Origin: Clostridium hydrogeniformans DSM 21757
Lineage (GTDB): Bacteria > Bacillota > Clostridia > Clostridiales > Clostridiaceae
Assembly: GCF_000686705.1 (NCBI RefSeq)
Contig: NZ_KK366004.1
Coordinates: 368,364-432,363, forward strand
Direction of reading: 5' to 3'
Length of the DNA stretch: 64,000 nt
Shown here: positions 1 through 9,135 of the stretch, piece after piece
Position numbering within the stretch: the first letter of the stretch is position 1
Layout of the letters: each line of letters begins with the position of its first letter
Translations under genes and position numbers: made by a program
The notes under the pieces: model-generated
Database searches by the model: none
What the model was told of the DNA's origin: nothing
What the model saw: the letters and a program-made list of their open reading frames with translations, nothing else

Positions 1-22
1 AAAATTCAAGGAGGAAAACACA

Positions 23-841
23 ATGATAATTAATCACAATATGAACGCTATGAATGCTCATAGAAATATGGGAATAAACACAGTTAATTCTGGAAAGGCT
101 ATGGAGAAGCTATCTTCAGGTCTTAGAATAAACAGAGCAGGAGATGACGCTGCAGGTCTTTCAATATCTGAAAAGATGAGAGGACAAATCAGAGGATTAA
201 ATCAAGCATCAAGAAATGCTCAAGATGGAATATCATTAATCCAAACAGCAGAAGGTGCATTAGGAGAAACTCAAAACATACTACAAAGAATGAGAGAGTT
301 ATCAGTACAAGCAGCTAACGACACTAACGTTTCTGTTGATAGAAGTGCTATAGCATCAGAAATAAAATCTTTAAACACAGAAATAGACAGAATAGCTAGC
401 ACTACTCAATTCAACGAAAAGAATTTATTAAATGGTTCATTAAATGGAGCTAAATTACAAATAGGTGCAAATAAAGATGCTAATTTATCTTTATCTATAA
501 GTATAGGAAATATGGGAACTGGATCTTTAAAAGTTGACAAGATAGCAGTTGATACACATGATAATGCACAATCAGCTATAAGCTCAGTAAATGCTGCTAT
601 AAAAGCAGTTTCTAGCCAAAGATCAAGCTTAGGAGCTCTTCAAAATAGATTAGAGCATACTATATCTAACCTTGACAATGCATCAGAAAATTTACAAGCA
701 GCAGAATCAAGAGTAAGAGACGTTGATATGGCTAAAGAAATGATGAACTTCTCTAAGAACAACATATTAAGCCAAGCAGCACAAGCTATGCTTGCTCAAG
801 CTAACCAACAACCACAAGGAGTTCTTCAATTATTAAGATAA
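23..841 (+). CDS. fliC: Flagellin (main filament protein)
   Basis: Structural subunit of the flagellar filament, exported by the flagellar type III system and polymerised outside the cell. At 272 residues it has the conserved N-terminal D0/D1 helices (about 1-140, with motifs such as LSSGLRINRAGDDAAGLSIS) and the C-terminal D1/D0 helices (about 190-272, ending NQQPQGVLQLLR). The central variable domain is very short, so surface-exposed Ser/Thr for glycosylation must lie mostly around residues 130-190. An AAGGAGG site at 8-14 fixes the ATG. The promoter lies outside the window. Two consecutive terminator hairpins follow, and the adjacent glycosylation genes suggest this is a glycosylated flagellin. 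Identification is certain; which copy dominates the filament is inferred. Confidence 0.98.
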   Translation: MIINHNMNAMNAHRNMGINTVNSGKAMEKLSSGLRINRAGDDAAGLSISEKMRGQIRGLNQASRNAQDGISLIQTAEGALGETQNILQRMRELSVQAANDTNVSVDRSAIASEIKSLNTEIDRIASTTQFNEKNLLNGSLNGAKLQIGANKDANLSLSISIGNMGTGSLKVDKIAVDTHDNAQSAISSVNAAIKAVSSQRSSLGALQNRLEHTISNLDNASENLQAAESRVRDVDMAKEMMNFSKNNILSQAAQAMLAQANQQPQGVLQLLR

Positions 842-849
842 TAATTGGG

Positions 850-910
850 AAGGAAGGGATTTCCCTTCCTTTTTATAGGTTAAGTGTTTTAAACACTTAA
901 CCTATTTTTT
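850..910 (+). terminator. Tandem terminators after flagellin 1
   Basis: The first hairpin pairs AAGGAAGGG (850-858) with CCCTTCCTT (863-871) and is followed by T residues. The second is a near-perfect palindrome, 875-889 with 891-905, followed by a T-run to 910. Doubled terminators suit a very highly transcribed gene. Confidence 0.9.
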
Positions 911-915
911 ATATT

Positions 916-949
916 CAAGTTAAATAGAAACTTATACGATAATTATAAT
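916..949 (+). promoter_or_regulatory. Possible promoter for the first MAF gene
   Basis: TACGATAA at 935-942 resembles the sigma-D -10 element, but the -35 position 15 bases upstream reads CAAG rather than TAAA. A TATAAT at 944-949 could instead serve sigma-A. Either would start transcription just ahead of the GAGGTGG ribosome site at 957. Weak, and read-through from the flagellin gene is an alternative. Confidence 0.3.
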
Positions 950-966
950 ATATATTGAGGTGGATT

Positions 967-2712
967 ATGATTTTTGATAAGGAATATTTAATTAAAACTT
1001 CTAATGATAATATTGATATACTTATGGTTAAAGATGAAAACAAATTCGTTTATTTAGGAAGTAAATATAATGAAGTTAACAATATAAAAAGATTTATAAA
1101 TAATATAAAATTAGAAGACGGTGAAAGTATAATAATAATTATAGGATTATCTTTAGGACAATTTCTTGATGAATTGATAAATTTAATAGGAGAATATAAC
1201 AAGATTATAATTATAGAACCTGATAAAAATATATATAATTATAATTTAAATAATAATTATATATGCAATAAGCTTGAAGAAAATAATATAACTTATATAT
1301 TATATAAAGAAAAATTAATTCTAAAAGAAATGTTAGAAAGTTTAATTAATAACAGTTATATTCCTGTTATTAATATAAGTACTTACACAAACTATGAAAA
1401 AATATACTTAAATGAATGTAATGCTATTGTTTCATGTATAAATGAATATATAGATTATATAAAGTTAAGCAGAAATAGTAACCTATTATTAAAGGATTCT
1501 ATTATAAAAAATTATATTGAAAATCTTATAAAATTAGAGGACTATATTAGTGTAGGAACTTTTAAAGATTTATTTAAAGACAAGACAGCAATAATAGTTT
1601 CCTCTGGACCTTCTTTACATAAAAATATAGAAAATATAAAGAAGTACACTGAGCATGTAGTAATAATTTCGGTTATAAGAAGTATGAATGAACTAGAATA
1701 TTATAATATAGAACCAGATTTTATTTGTGTATTAGATCCTATAGACAAAATGAGTAAACTAATGAAAAAACATATGAAAAAAAATATACCTATAATCTGT
1801 ACAGAACAATCTAATTCAGATTTACTAAAAGAATACAAAGGGAAAAAAATAATAGCATTAAATGCTTTTAGAGAAACTATAAGAACGTTTAATGAAAAAG
1901 AATATGTATCTTTACCAGAAGGAGGCTCTGTAGCTCACTTAGCTACAAGTTTTGCCGTTAATTTGGGAGTAAAGAATATAATATTTACTGGACAAGACTT
2001 AGCATTTACTAATATGGAACTACATTCTAAGCTTTCATCAGATGAATCTGTTTTAAATTTACAACAGAAAATAAATAGTAATGATATATTTTATGTTGAA
2101 GGAAATAAAGAGGAGTATGTACCTACAAATAGTTCTTTAAATTCCTTTAAGAATTGGTTTGAAACATTAATAATAAATAATAAATTAATTAATTTTATAA
2201 ATGCAACAGAAGGTGGAGCTAGAATACATGGTACTAAAATTATGAATTTATTTGATGCATTAAAAGAATACTCTATTGAAGTACCAGATAAACATAAAAA
2301 GATAGAGGAAATACTTAAGATTAGTAAAGAAACTAAGAAGGGAAATATTGGGATAAGGATTTTAGAAGAATTAAATTATTTAAAAGATATTACTTATAAA
2401 GGAGTAAAGTTAAGTGAAAAACTTTTAGATTATTATATCTACAATAAAGATACAGATATTTGTAAAATTATTAAGGAATTAGACTCTATAGATATTAGAA
2501 TTAATAAATTTAAGGAGATAAAAAATTTTATAAATTTTGTAGCTTATGATAATCTTGAAACTATAGAATTAGGAAAAGAATTTAGAGTACCTATTAAGGA
2601 AAAGGAATTGGATAAATATATTAGAATAAGTAATAGAAATATAAGAACTTATGATGCTTATTACAAAGCTATAATAGAGCTTATAAGATATATTGAGCAA
2701 GGAGAGAGTTAA
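967..2712 (+). CDS. MAF/DUF115 flagellin glycosyltransferase 1
   Basis: Motility-associated-factor family protein (DUF115, MptE-like fold). Members transfer nonulosonic acids such as pseudaminic or legionaminic acid from the CMP-sugar to flagellin Ser/Thr in the cytoplasm. About 581 residues. The family core shows IIVSSGPSLHKNI near residue 208, GGSVAHLA near 320, GQDLAFT near 340 and ATEGGARIHGT near 415, followed by a helical C-terminal tail. The ATG at 967 is preferred because GAGGTGG (957-963) is its ribosome site; a TTG at 955 in the same frame would overlap that site. It lies directly behind flagellin and four bases before a paralogue. Donor sugar is inferred from the downstream pathway. 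Confidence 0.85.
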   Translation: MIFDKEYLIKTSNDNIDILMVKDENKFVYLGSKYNEVNNIKRFINNIKLEDGESIIIIIGLSLGQFLDELINLIGEYNKIIIIEPDKNIYNYNLNNNYICNKLEENNITYILYKEKLILKEMLESLINNSYIPVINISTYTNYEKIYLNECNAIVSCINEYIDYIKLSRNSNLLLKDSIIKNYIENLIKLEDYISVGTFKDLFKDKTAIIVSSGPSLHKNIENIKKYTEHVVIISVIRSMNELEYYNIEPDFICVLDPIDKMSKLMKKHMKKNIPIICTEQSNSDLLKEYKGKKIIALNAFRETIRTFNEKEYVSLPEGGSVAHLATSFAVNLGVKNIIFTGQDLAFTNMELHSKLSSDESVLNLQQKINSNDIFYVEGNKEEYVPTNSSLNSFKNWFETLIINNKLINFINATEGGARIHGTKIMNLFDALKEYSIEVPDKHKKIEEILKISKETKKGNIGIRILEELNYLKDITYKGVKLSEKLLDYYIYNKDTDICKIIKELDSIDIRINKFKEIKNFINFVAYDNLETIELGKEFRVPIKEKELDKYIRISNRNIRTYDAYYKAIIELIRYIEQGES

Positions 2713-2716
2713 TAAT

Positions 2717-4465
2717 ATGCATGGTAACTTTATTGTAGAGAAAAGTAAGGATGGTAATGAAGTCATTAAATTAAATAAGGATAATAAATGGATATACCTA
2801 GGTAGTAAGTTTAGAGCAAATGAAGAAATAGATAAAATGCTTCAAAAGTTAGATGATATTAAAGATACAACTAATTGTATAATATTTGGATTGGGAGCAG
2901 GAGCATATTTAAATAAGCTAGATGCTAAATTAAAAGAGAAGAATAAATGCCTTATAATAGAACCTAATAAAGAGCTTATAGAGTATGTGAAAGATAATAA
3001 TGAACTAAATAATAATATACATGTAACTTCATTAAGTGAAGATAAAATTATTTTTGCTCTTGAAAATATAATAGAAGAAATTGATTTTACTAATTTTAAA
3101 ATTTTGACTGCACCAGGATATGAAAAAGTATATAAAGAAGAAATAAATTATATTGTTACACTTATAAGAGAAGAGTTTTATAAGAAGGCTATAAATCATT
3201 TTACTAATATATTTTTTAAGGAGCTATGGACTGAGTCCTATGTTAAAAATTTAAAATCCTTATATAATAGTTATGATATTGAAGAATTAAAAGATAAATA
3301 TGTGGGCATACCTGCAATTATTGTATCAGCAGGACCGTCCTTAGAAAAAAATATAGATTTATTAAAATGTGCGAAAGATAAATTTTTAGTGCTTTGTGGT
3401 GGAAGAACCATTAAGCCATTGAAAAACATAGGAGTTACTGCAGATTACGTAAGTGTAATAGATGGATCAGAGGCTATGTATGATTTAGTAAAGGACTATT
3501 TAGATTATGAAGTTCCTTTAATATGTACTGATGCAACTAATAGTAAGGTTTTAGAAGAGTATAAAGGAAAAAAGTTATTTTATAATAATTTTTTATATAC
3601 AAAAGATCTTGTAGGTAAAGACTTACCCATTATGAGTTTGGGCGGATCAGTAGCACATGCATGTACGGCAGCAGCACTTTATTTTGGATGTGACCCTATA
3701 ATATTTATAGGACAAGATTTAGCATATACTAATGAGAAACTACATGCCAATATAGCTCTTGATAAAAAGTATGAAAATTTAACTTCAAAAGAGTTAAATG
3801 ATATTTTTAAAGATAAATCTGGAAAGGTTATGTGGGTAGAGGATATTAATGGATTACCTGTTAAAACTAGTGTTAATTTAAATGATTTCAGAAGAGATTT
3901 TGAAAAGATAATAGAAGTATATAATGATAGAGTATTTATAAATGCCACAGAAGGTGGAGCTAATATAAAGGGAACAAAGGTTAAGACTCTAAGAGAAGTT
4001 ATTAAGTTATATGGAGATAAAGAAAAACCTAATATATCTATAACAAAAAAGCTATTTAAAAATAAAGAAGATGAAGATAACTTCAAAAAATATCTTTTAG
4101 ATCAAATTCAGATAATAAAAGAACTTAAAAAGAAATGTAATGAATTATTAGTTGTTAATTTAAAGTATAAGATGCATTTTATAGACAATAAAAATATACC
4201 TAATTCACAAGAGGTAATTGAACAACTTAATAGTGGAGAAGAATATATTATGGAGACACAAAATAAAACCCAATTCATGTATAATCAAATATATCCAATA
4301 GTACATAGAATTTCTGTAGATCCAGAATTTACTTTAGATAAAAGTGATAATACAAATAAAAAATATATAAAAATATATAAAAAATCACAAATGCTATACA
4401 AGGAAATAATAAAATCTTGCGATAAAATTTTAAATTTATTTTCTGAAATTAAATTTATAAAATAA
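2717..4465 (+). CDS. MAF/DUF115 flagellin glycosyltransferase 2
   Basis: Second full-length MAF paralogue, about 582 residues, with the same landmarks as its neighbour: IIVSAGPSLEKNI near residue 203, GGSVAHACTAAAL near 310, GQDLAYTNEKLH near 332 and ATEGGANIKGT near 413. Predicted to attach a nonulosonic acid to flagellin. The ATG at 2717 is used because AAGGAGAG at 2699-2706 is correctly spaced; an in-frame TTG at 2693 lies upstream of that site. The gene starts 4 bases after the preceding stop, so the pair is translationally linked. Two divergent full-length copies may act on different flagellins, sites or sugars; the sequence cannot separate these options. Confidence 0.85.
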   Translation: MHGNFIVEKSKDGNEVIKLNKDNKWIYLGSKFRANEEIDKMLQKLDDIKDTTNCIIFGLGAGAYLNKLDAKLKEKNKCLIIEPNKELIEYVKDNNELNNNIHVTSLSEDKIIFALENIIEEIDFTNFKILTAPGYEKVYKEEINYIVTLIREEFYKKAINHFTNIFFKELWTESYVKNLKSLYNSYDIEELKDKYVGIPAIIVSAGPSLEKNIDLLKCAKDKFLVLCGGRTIKPLKNIGVTADYVSVIDGSEAMYDLVKDYLDYEVPLICTDATNSKVLEEYKGKKLFYNNFLYTKDLVGKDLPIMSLGGSVAHACTAAALYFGCDPIIFIGQDLAYTNEKLHANIALDKKYENLTSKELNDIFKDKSGKVMWVEDINGLPVKTSVNLNDFRRDFEKIIEVYNDRVFINATEGGANIKGTKVKTLREVIKLYGDKEKPNISITKKLFKNKEDEDNFKKYLLDQIQIIKELKKKCNELLVVNLKYKMHFIDNKNIPNSQEVIEQLNSGEEYIMETQNKTQFMYNQIYPIVHRISVDPEFTLDKSDNTNKKYIKIYKKSQMLYKEIIKSCDKILNLFSEIKFIK

Positions 4466-4490
4466 ATTGATTAAAAGTTAGGTGATAAAT

Positions 4491-5558
4491 TTGAATAAGA
4501 TAAAAAATATAACTATAAATGTGAAAGAAACTATAATTAATTCTTTAAAAGTAATTGACCAGGCTGCTAAAGGAATCGTATATGTAATAGATAATAAAAA
4601 TAAACTTTTAGGTACATTGACAGATGGAGATATAAGAAGAGGATTAATAAAGGGTATAGCTTTAGATGCTTGTGTAGAAAGTATAATGAATAAGACTCCT
4701 ATTAAAATAGAAGAGAGTGCATCTAAAGAAAAACAAAAACAACTTATGATAAAAAAGGCTATAAGAGAATTACCAATAGTTGATTCTAAAGGACATCTTG
4801 TAGATACAATATCTTTAAGTGAACTACTGCTACCTAAAGGCAAAGAAAATTTTGTTGTTGTAATGGCAGGGGGATTAGGAACTAGACTTAAAGAATTAAC
4901 AAAAGAGATACCAAAGCCTATGTTAAACTTAGGGGACAGACCAATAATGCAACATATAATAGAGCAATTTAAGGTTAGTGGATTTAATAAGTTTTTGGTA
5001 TCTGTTAATTATAAGTCAGAAATAATAGAAAACTATTTTCAGGATGGTTCAAATTATGGATGCACAATAGAATACTTAAAAGAAAAAGAAAGGCTTGGTA
5101 CTGCTGGGGCAATAACATTAGCAAGTAATAGGATAAAAGAAGATTTTTTTGTTATAAATGGAGATATATATTGTACAGTGAATTTTAATAAGATTATGGA
5201 TTTTCATAAAAAAAATCAAAATGATGTTACTATTGTATCAGTTAAAAAAAGCATTAATGTACCATATGGTGTTTTAAGTACATCAGGTAATGATGTAGAG
5301 GCAATAATTGAAAAACCTAATTATGACTTTTTAATAAGTGGAGGAATATATTGTTTAAGTCCGGATGTAATAGAATTAATACCAAAAGGTCAATATTATG
5401 AGATTACTGAACTATTTGAACAATGTATAAAAAAAGGGCTTAAAGTAAAGCAGTATATGGTTGATGATTATTGGATTGATATCGGAAGGATGGAGGATTA
5501 CAATAAAATAAATAATGACATATATGATTTAGTATGTTGTTCAGAAGCGGAGGCATAA
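4491..5558 (+). CDS. ptmE: CBS-domain sugar-phosphate nucleotidyltransferase (PtmE-like)
   Basis: Predicted to make the nucleotide-activated aminosugar that enters legionaminic acid synthesis; in Campylobacter the homologous CBS-nucleotidyltransferase PtmE is a glucosamine-1-phosphate guanylyltransferase. Residues about 1-115 carry a CBS pair. From about 122 the sugar nucleotidyltransferase domain begins with VVMAGGLGTRLKELTKEIPK, the G-G-x-G-T-R-L activator/nucleotide signature, and continues to an EKP motif and NGDIY. The TTG at 4491 is chosen because AGGTGAT (4480-4486) is its ribosome site; an in-frame GTG at 4482 lies inside that site. First gene of the legF-legI-legG-legB-legC series. 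The exact sugar and nucleotide are inferred from context. Confidence 0.8.
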   Translation: MNKIKNITINVKETIINSLKVIDQAAKGIVYVIDNKNKLLGTLTDGDIRRGLIKGIALDACVESIMNKTPIKIEESASKEKQKQLMIKKAIRELPIVDSKGHLVDTISLSELLLPKGKENFVVVMAGGLGTRLKELTKEIPKPMLNLGDRPIMQHIIEQFKVSGFNKFLVSVNYKSEIIENYFQDGSNYGCTIEYLKEKERLGTAGAITLASNRIKEDFFVINGDIYCTVNFNKIMDFHKKNQNDVTIVSVKKSINVPYGVLSTSGNDVEAIIEKPNYDFLISGGIYCLSPDVIELIPKGQYYEITELFEQCIKKGLKVKQYMVDDYWIDIGRMEDYNKINNDIYDLVCCSEAEA

Positions 5559-5559
5559 A

Positions 5560-6264
5560 ATGAATAAAAAAATATTAGTGATAATCCCCGCTAGAGCAGG
5601 GTCGAAAGGGTTATATAGGAAAAATACAAAAAATTTAAATGGTAATCCTCTAATTTCATATACTATAGAAGCTGCAAAAAAAAGTAAATATATAGATAAA
5701 ACTATAGTATCTACTGAAGATATTGAATTTGCTGAAATTAGTAAGAGGTATGGGGCTGAAGTTCCATTTTTAAGACCTATTAATTTAGCTCAAGATGATA
5801 CTCCAACTATAGATGTAATACTACATTGTATAGAATACTTAAGAAGTGAACAAGAGTATATTCCGGATTATATATGCTTGATGCAATGTACTTCTCCATT
5901 TAGAGATGAGAAGTGCTTAGATGAGGCTATAGAAAGACTAATTGAAGAAGATGTAGATTCTATAGTTAGTGTATGTGAAAGTGAAACAAATCCTTATTGG
6001 CTAAAAGAAATAGAAAATGGTAAATTAGTAGATTTTATAAGTTCTAAAAACAAAGCAACAAGAAGACAGGACTTACCTAAGGTATACAAATTAAATGGAG
6101 CCATATATATTTGTAAAACTGATATATTAATTAAAAATAAAAGTTGGTACACTGAAAATACAATTCCATATGTAATGGATAATATATCATCCATTGATAT
6201 TGATACAATTTTAGATTTTAAGTTTGCTGAAGTTGTCATGAAGGAGAGAAGAGATAATTTATGA
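5560..6264 (+). CDS. legF: CMP-legionaminic acid synthetase (NeuA/PtmB family)
   Basis: Activates a nonulosonic acid with CTP to the CMP-sugar used by the MAF transferases. 234 residues; the N-terminal IPARAGSKGLYRKN loop is the conserved CTP-binding signature of CMP-sialic acid synthetases, and the LMQCTSPFR stretch near residue 109 is also typical. GGAGG precedes the ATG, which lies one base after the upstream stop. The stop overlaps the legI start in an ATGA arrangement, indicating coupled translation. CMP-Neu5Ac or CMP-pseudaminate synthetases share the fold; the LegG/LegB/LegC neighbours favour legionaminic acid. Confidence 0.85.
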   Translation: MNKKILVIIPARAGSKGLYRKNTKNLNGNPLISYTIEAAKKSKYIDKTIVSTEDIEFAEISKRYGAEVPFLRPINLAQDDTPTIDVILHCIEYLRSEQEYIPDYICLMQCTSPFRDEKCLDEAIERLIEEDVDSIVSVCESETNPYWLKEIENGKLVDFISSKNKATRRQDLPKVYKLNGAIYICKTDILIKNKSWYTENTIPYVMDNISSIDIDTILDFKFAEVVMKERRDNL

Positions 6265-7292
6265 TAGAGAATTTTATTATTAACAAAAAAACATTCATAA
6301 TAGCAGAAGCAGGTGTTAATCATAACGGGAGCATAGTTTTAGCTAAAAAGTTAATAGATAAGGCAGTAGATGCAGGAGTAGATGCAATTAAGTTTCAAAC
6401 CTTTAAATCAGAAAATTTAGTTACAAAAAATGCACGGAAGGCAGATTATCAAAAAAAGAATACTGGAAGTGAAAGTCAATATAACATGCTAAAAAAATTA
6501 GAGCTTTCTCATGAGGATTTTTTAGAATTATATGCATATTGTAATGAAAAGGAAATATTATTTTTATCAACCCCGTTTGATTTTGAAAGTGTAGATTTGC
6601 TGGAAAAAATAAATGTACCATTATACAAAATAAGTTCAGGGGATTTAACTAACACGCCTTTACTAAGATATATAGCTAAATTAAATAAGGAAATAATATT
6701 ATCAACAGGTATGGCAAGTTTAGGGGAGATAGAAACCGCTATAAATGAAATAAATAAATGTAGTAATAACAAAATAATACTTCTACATTGTACTTCTAAC
6801 TATCCAACAGATTATATAGATATTAATCTAAATGCTATGATAACATTAAAAAATGCTTTTAATGTTACTGTGGGATATTCAGATCATAGTATGGGTATAG
6901 AGGTTCCTATAGCAGCAGTAGCAATGGGGGCAAGTGTTATTGAAAAGCACTTTACATTAGATAAAAATATGGAAGGACCAGATCATAAAGCATCTTTAGA
7001 TCCTATTGAGCTTAAAAGTATGGTTAAGTCTATAAGAAATATTGAAAATTCTCTTGGAAGTGGAATTAAAAAATGTAATATAAATGAAGAAAGTACTAAA
7101 GCTGTTGCAAGAAAAAGTATAGTAGCAGCAAAAGATATTAAAATTGGTGAAGTTATTTCCTATGATAATATAGCATTTAAAAGACCAGGAGAAGGATTAA
7201 GTCCTATATATATAGATGAGGTTATTGGAAAAATATGCAAAGAAAATATAGAAAAAGATGAATATATAACCTTTTATAACATAAGTAGGTGA
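6261..7292 (+). CDS. legI: Legionaminic acid synthase (NeuB family)
   Basis: Condenses a 6-carbon N-acetylaminosugar with phosphoenolpyruvate to form the 9-carbon nonulosonic acid. 343 residues: a TIM-barrel NeuB domain (IAEAGVNHNGS near 13, then AIKFQTFK, and the GYSDHSMGIEVPIAAVA segment near 205) followed by a C-terminal SAF/antifreeze-like domain from about 280 (ARKSIVAAKDIKIGEVIS). The ATG overlaps the legF stop by four bases and uses AAGGAGAG at 6241. Family membership is clear; substrate specificity follows from the neighbouring legG, legB and legC genes. Confidence 0.88.
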   Translation: MIENFIINKKTFIIAEAGVNHNGSIVLAKKLIDKAVDAGVDAIKFQTFKSENLVTKNARKADYQKKNTGSESQYNMLKKLELSHEDFLELYAYCNEKEILFLSTPFDFESVDLLEKINVPLYKISSGDLTNTPLLRYIAKLNKEIILSTGMASLGEIETAINEINKCSNNKIILLHCTSNYPTDYIDINLNAMITLKNAFNVTVGYSDHSMGIEVPIAAVAMGASVIEKHFTLDKNMEGPDHKASLDPIELKSMVKSIRNIENSLGSGIKKCNINEESTKAVARKSIVAAKDIKIGEVISYDNIAFKRPGEGLSPIYIDEVIGKICKENIEKDEYITFYNISR

Positions 7293-7296
7293 TTTT

Positions 7297-8448
7297 GTGA
7301 GAAAAATATTAGTTGTTACAGGAACAAGAGCTGAATATGGTCTATTATATTGGACAATGAAGCGTATAGATCAAGATGATAAATTACAACTTCAATTAAT
7401 TGTTACAGGAAATCATTTAGCAAGTGATTATGGGTTTACTGTGAGTCAAATTAATAAAGATGGATTTAGGATAGATGATGAAATAGATATGATTATAAAT
7501 TCAGAGAGCAAAAGTGCAATTTTAAAATCTATGGGACTTGAAATGATTCAGATGGCATCATCAATAGAAAAATTAAATCCAGACTTGTTACTTATATTAG
7601 GTGACAGATATGAAATATTTGTAGCAGCAACATGTGCTATGATGATGAATATACCTATTGCACATATTAATGGAGGGGAATCAACCGAAGGAGCAATAGA
7701 TGAACAAATAAGGCATGCAATTACCAAGATGTCACATATACATTTTCCAGGTTCAGAATATTATAAGGAACGAATTATAAAGATGGGAGAAGAACCTTGG
7801 AGAGTACATAATGTTGGGCAAAGTGGGATTGAAAACATAAAAAATTTAGAATTATTAAACAAAGAAGAAATAACTAGTATTCTAAAAATAAATTCTAAAA
7901 AGAGAATTTTTTTAATAACCTATCATCCAGTAACATTAGATATAGATAATATAGACTCTCAAATGGATAATCTTTTAAGTGCATTGAAAGAGTATGATGC
8001 AGAGCTAATATTTACATATCCTAATGCAGACTTTGGAAATAAAAAGATTGTAGATAAACTAATGGGATTTAAGGATAAATATACAAATGTACATTTATTT
8101 TATAGTTTAGGACAATTAAGGTATTTAAGTATAATGAAGCATTGTAATGTAGTGATAGGAAATTCATCTAGTGGAATTTTAGAGGCTCCTTATTTCAAAA
8201 TTCCGGTGGTGAATATTGGGGATAGACAAAAGGGAAGAATTAGAAGTTCTAACATAATAGATGTTTCTTGTGAGAAAGAAGATATAATAGATGGTATTAA
8301 TAAGGCATTATATGATGAAGAGTTTAAATTTAAAATATTATCTCAGGTTAATATTTGGGGAGATGGAGACACTAGTTTTCATATAGTTTCTAAACTAAAA
8401 GAGTTAGACATAACTAAAAATTTATTAAAAAAGAGGCTTACCTATTAA
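7297..8448 (+). CDS. legG: Hydrolysing UDP/GDP-sugar 2-epimerase (NeuC family)
   Basis: Releases the nucleotide while inverting C2, supplying the free 2,4-diacetamido-trideoxymannose-type sugar to LegI. 383 residues with the family N-terminus VTGTRAEYGLLYW, LLILGDRYE near 105, HINGGESTEGAIDEQIRHA near 123 and the C-terminal NSSSGILEAP motif near 289. A NeuC-type hydrolase, rather than a PseG-type one, argues against pseudaminic acid. The GTG start is supported by AGGTGAT a few bases upstream; the gap to legI is only 4 bases. Confidence 0.87.
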   Translation: MRKILVVTGTRAEYGLLYWTMKRIDQDDKLQLQLIVTGNHLASDYGFTVSQINKDGFRIDDEIDMIINSESKSAILKSMGLEMIQMASSIEKLNPDLLLILGDRYEIFVAATCAMMMNIPIAHINGGESTEGAIDEQIRHAITKMSHIHFPGSEYYKERIIKMGEEPWRVHNVGQSGIENIKNLELLNKEEITSILKINSKKRIFLITYHPVTLDIDNIDSQMDNLLSALKEYDAELIFTYPNADFGNKKIVDKLMGFKDKYTNVHLFYSLGQLRYLSIMKHCNVVIGNSSSGILEAPYFKIPVVNIGDRQKGRIRSSNIIDVSCEKEDIIDGINKALYDEEFKFKILSQVNIWGDGDTSFHIVSKLKELDITKNLLKKRLTY

Positions 8449-8466
8449 TTTATATGTGGTGATAGA

Positions 8467-9114
8467 ATGAAAAAGATAGTACTTATAGGAGCTGGGGGAC
8501 ATTGTAAGGTAATAATAGATTTAATAAAATCAAAAAAAGAATTTGAAATTATAGGTATTTTAGATAAAGAATCTAATAAAGATATGAATAAGGTTTTAGA
8601 TATTCCTATAATAGGAACAGATTCTATTCTACAAGATTTATATAATAGTGGAGTAGAGTATGCATTTATATGTGTAGGTGCCATAAATAATATGAATATA
8701 AGAAATGTAATTATGAGTAGATTGGAGAGTATAGGTTTTAAGTTTCCAGTATTAATACATAGGGATGCTATTGTATCATCCTATTCTAGTATAGAAGATG
8801 GAACATGTATTATGTCAAAGGCAGTTATAAATCCAGATTCTACTATAGGAAGAAATAGTATAGTAAATACTGGTGCCATAATAGAGCATGATTGCAGAAT
8901 ATCTTCTAATTGTCATGTATCTCCTGGGTGTATTTTAGGTGGAAATGTTGAATTAGGAGTAGATACTCATATAGGAATAGGTAGTACTGTTAGTAATGGA
9001 GTAAGGATAGGAAACAACGTAACAATAGGAGCCGGATCAGTAGTTGTTAAAAATATAGATATGGACAATGTAATAGCTTTTGGTAATCCTGCAAAGATTA
9101 AAAGGTACAAGTAG
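8467..9114 (+). CDS. legH: PglD/NeuD-like sugar N-acetyltransferase
   Basis: Predicted to acetylate the 4-amino group of the nucleotide-linked aminosugar made by LegC, using acetyl-CoA. 215 residues: an N-terminal Rossmann-like PglD_N domain starting KKIVLIGAGGHCKVIIDLI, then a left-handed beta-helix of hexapeptide repeats from about 95 to 205 (imperfect I-G-x-N-x-x-I units) with the probable catalytic His in IIEHDCRIS. GGTGAT precedes the ATG. The family also includes sialic acid O-acetyltransferases (NeuD), so the symbol rests on position in the leg cluster. Confidence 0.75.
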   Translation: MKKIVLIGAGGHCKVIIDLIKSKKEFEIIGILDKESNKDMNKVLDIPIIGTDSILQDLYNSGVEYAFICVGAINNMNIRNVIMSRLESIGFKFPVLIHRDAIVSSYSSIEDGTCIMSKAVINPDSTIGRNSIVNTGAIIEHDCRISSNCHVSPGCILGGNVELGVDTHIGIGSTVSNGVRIGNNVTIGAGSVVVKNIDMDNVIAFGNPAKIKRYK

Positions 9115-9135
9115 ATCAATTAAGGAGTGATAGAT

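Noticed and set aside
955-966. In-frame TTG start for the first MAF protein, four codons upstream
   Set aside because: The TTG overlaps the GAGGTGG ribosome site that properly serves the ATG at 967.
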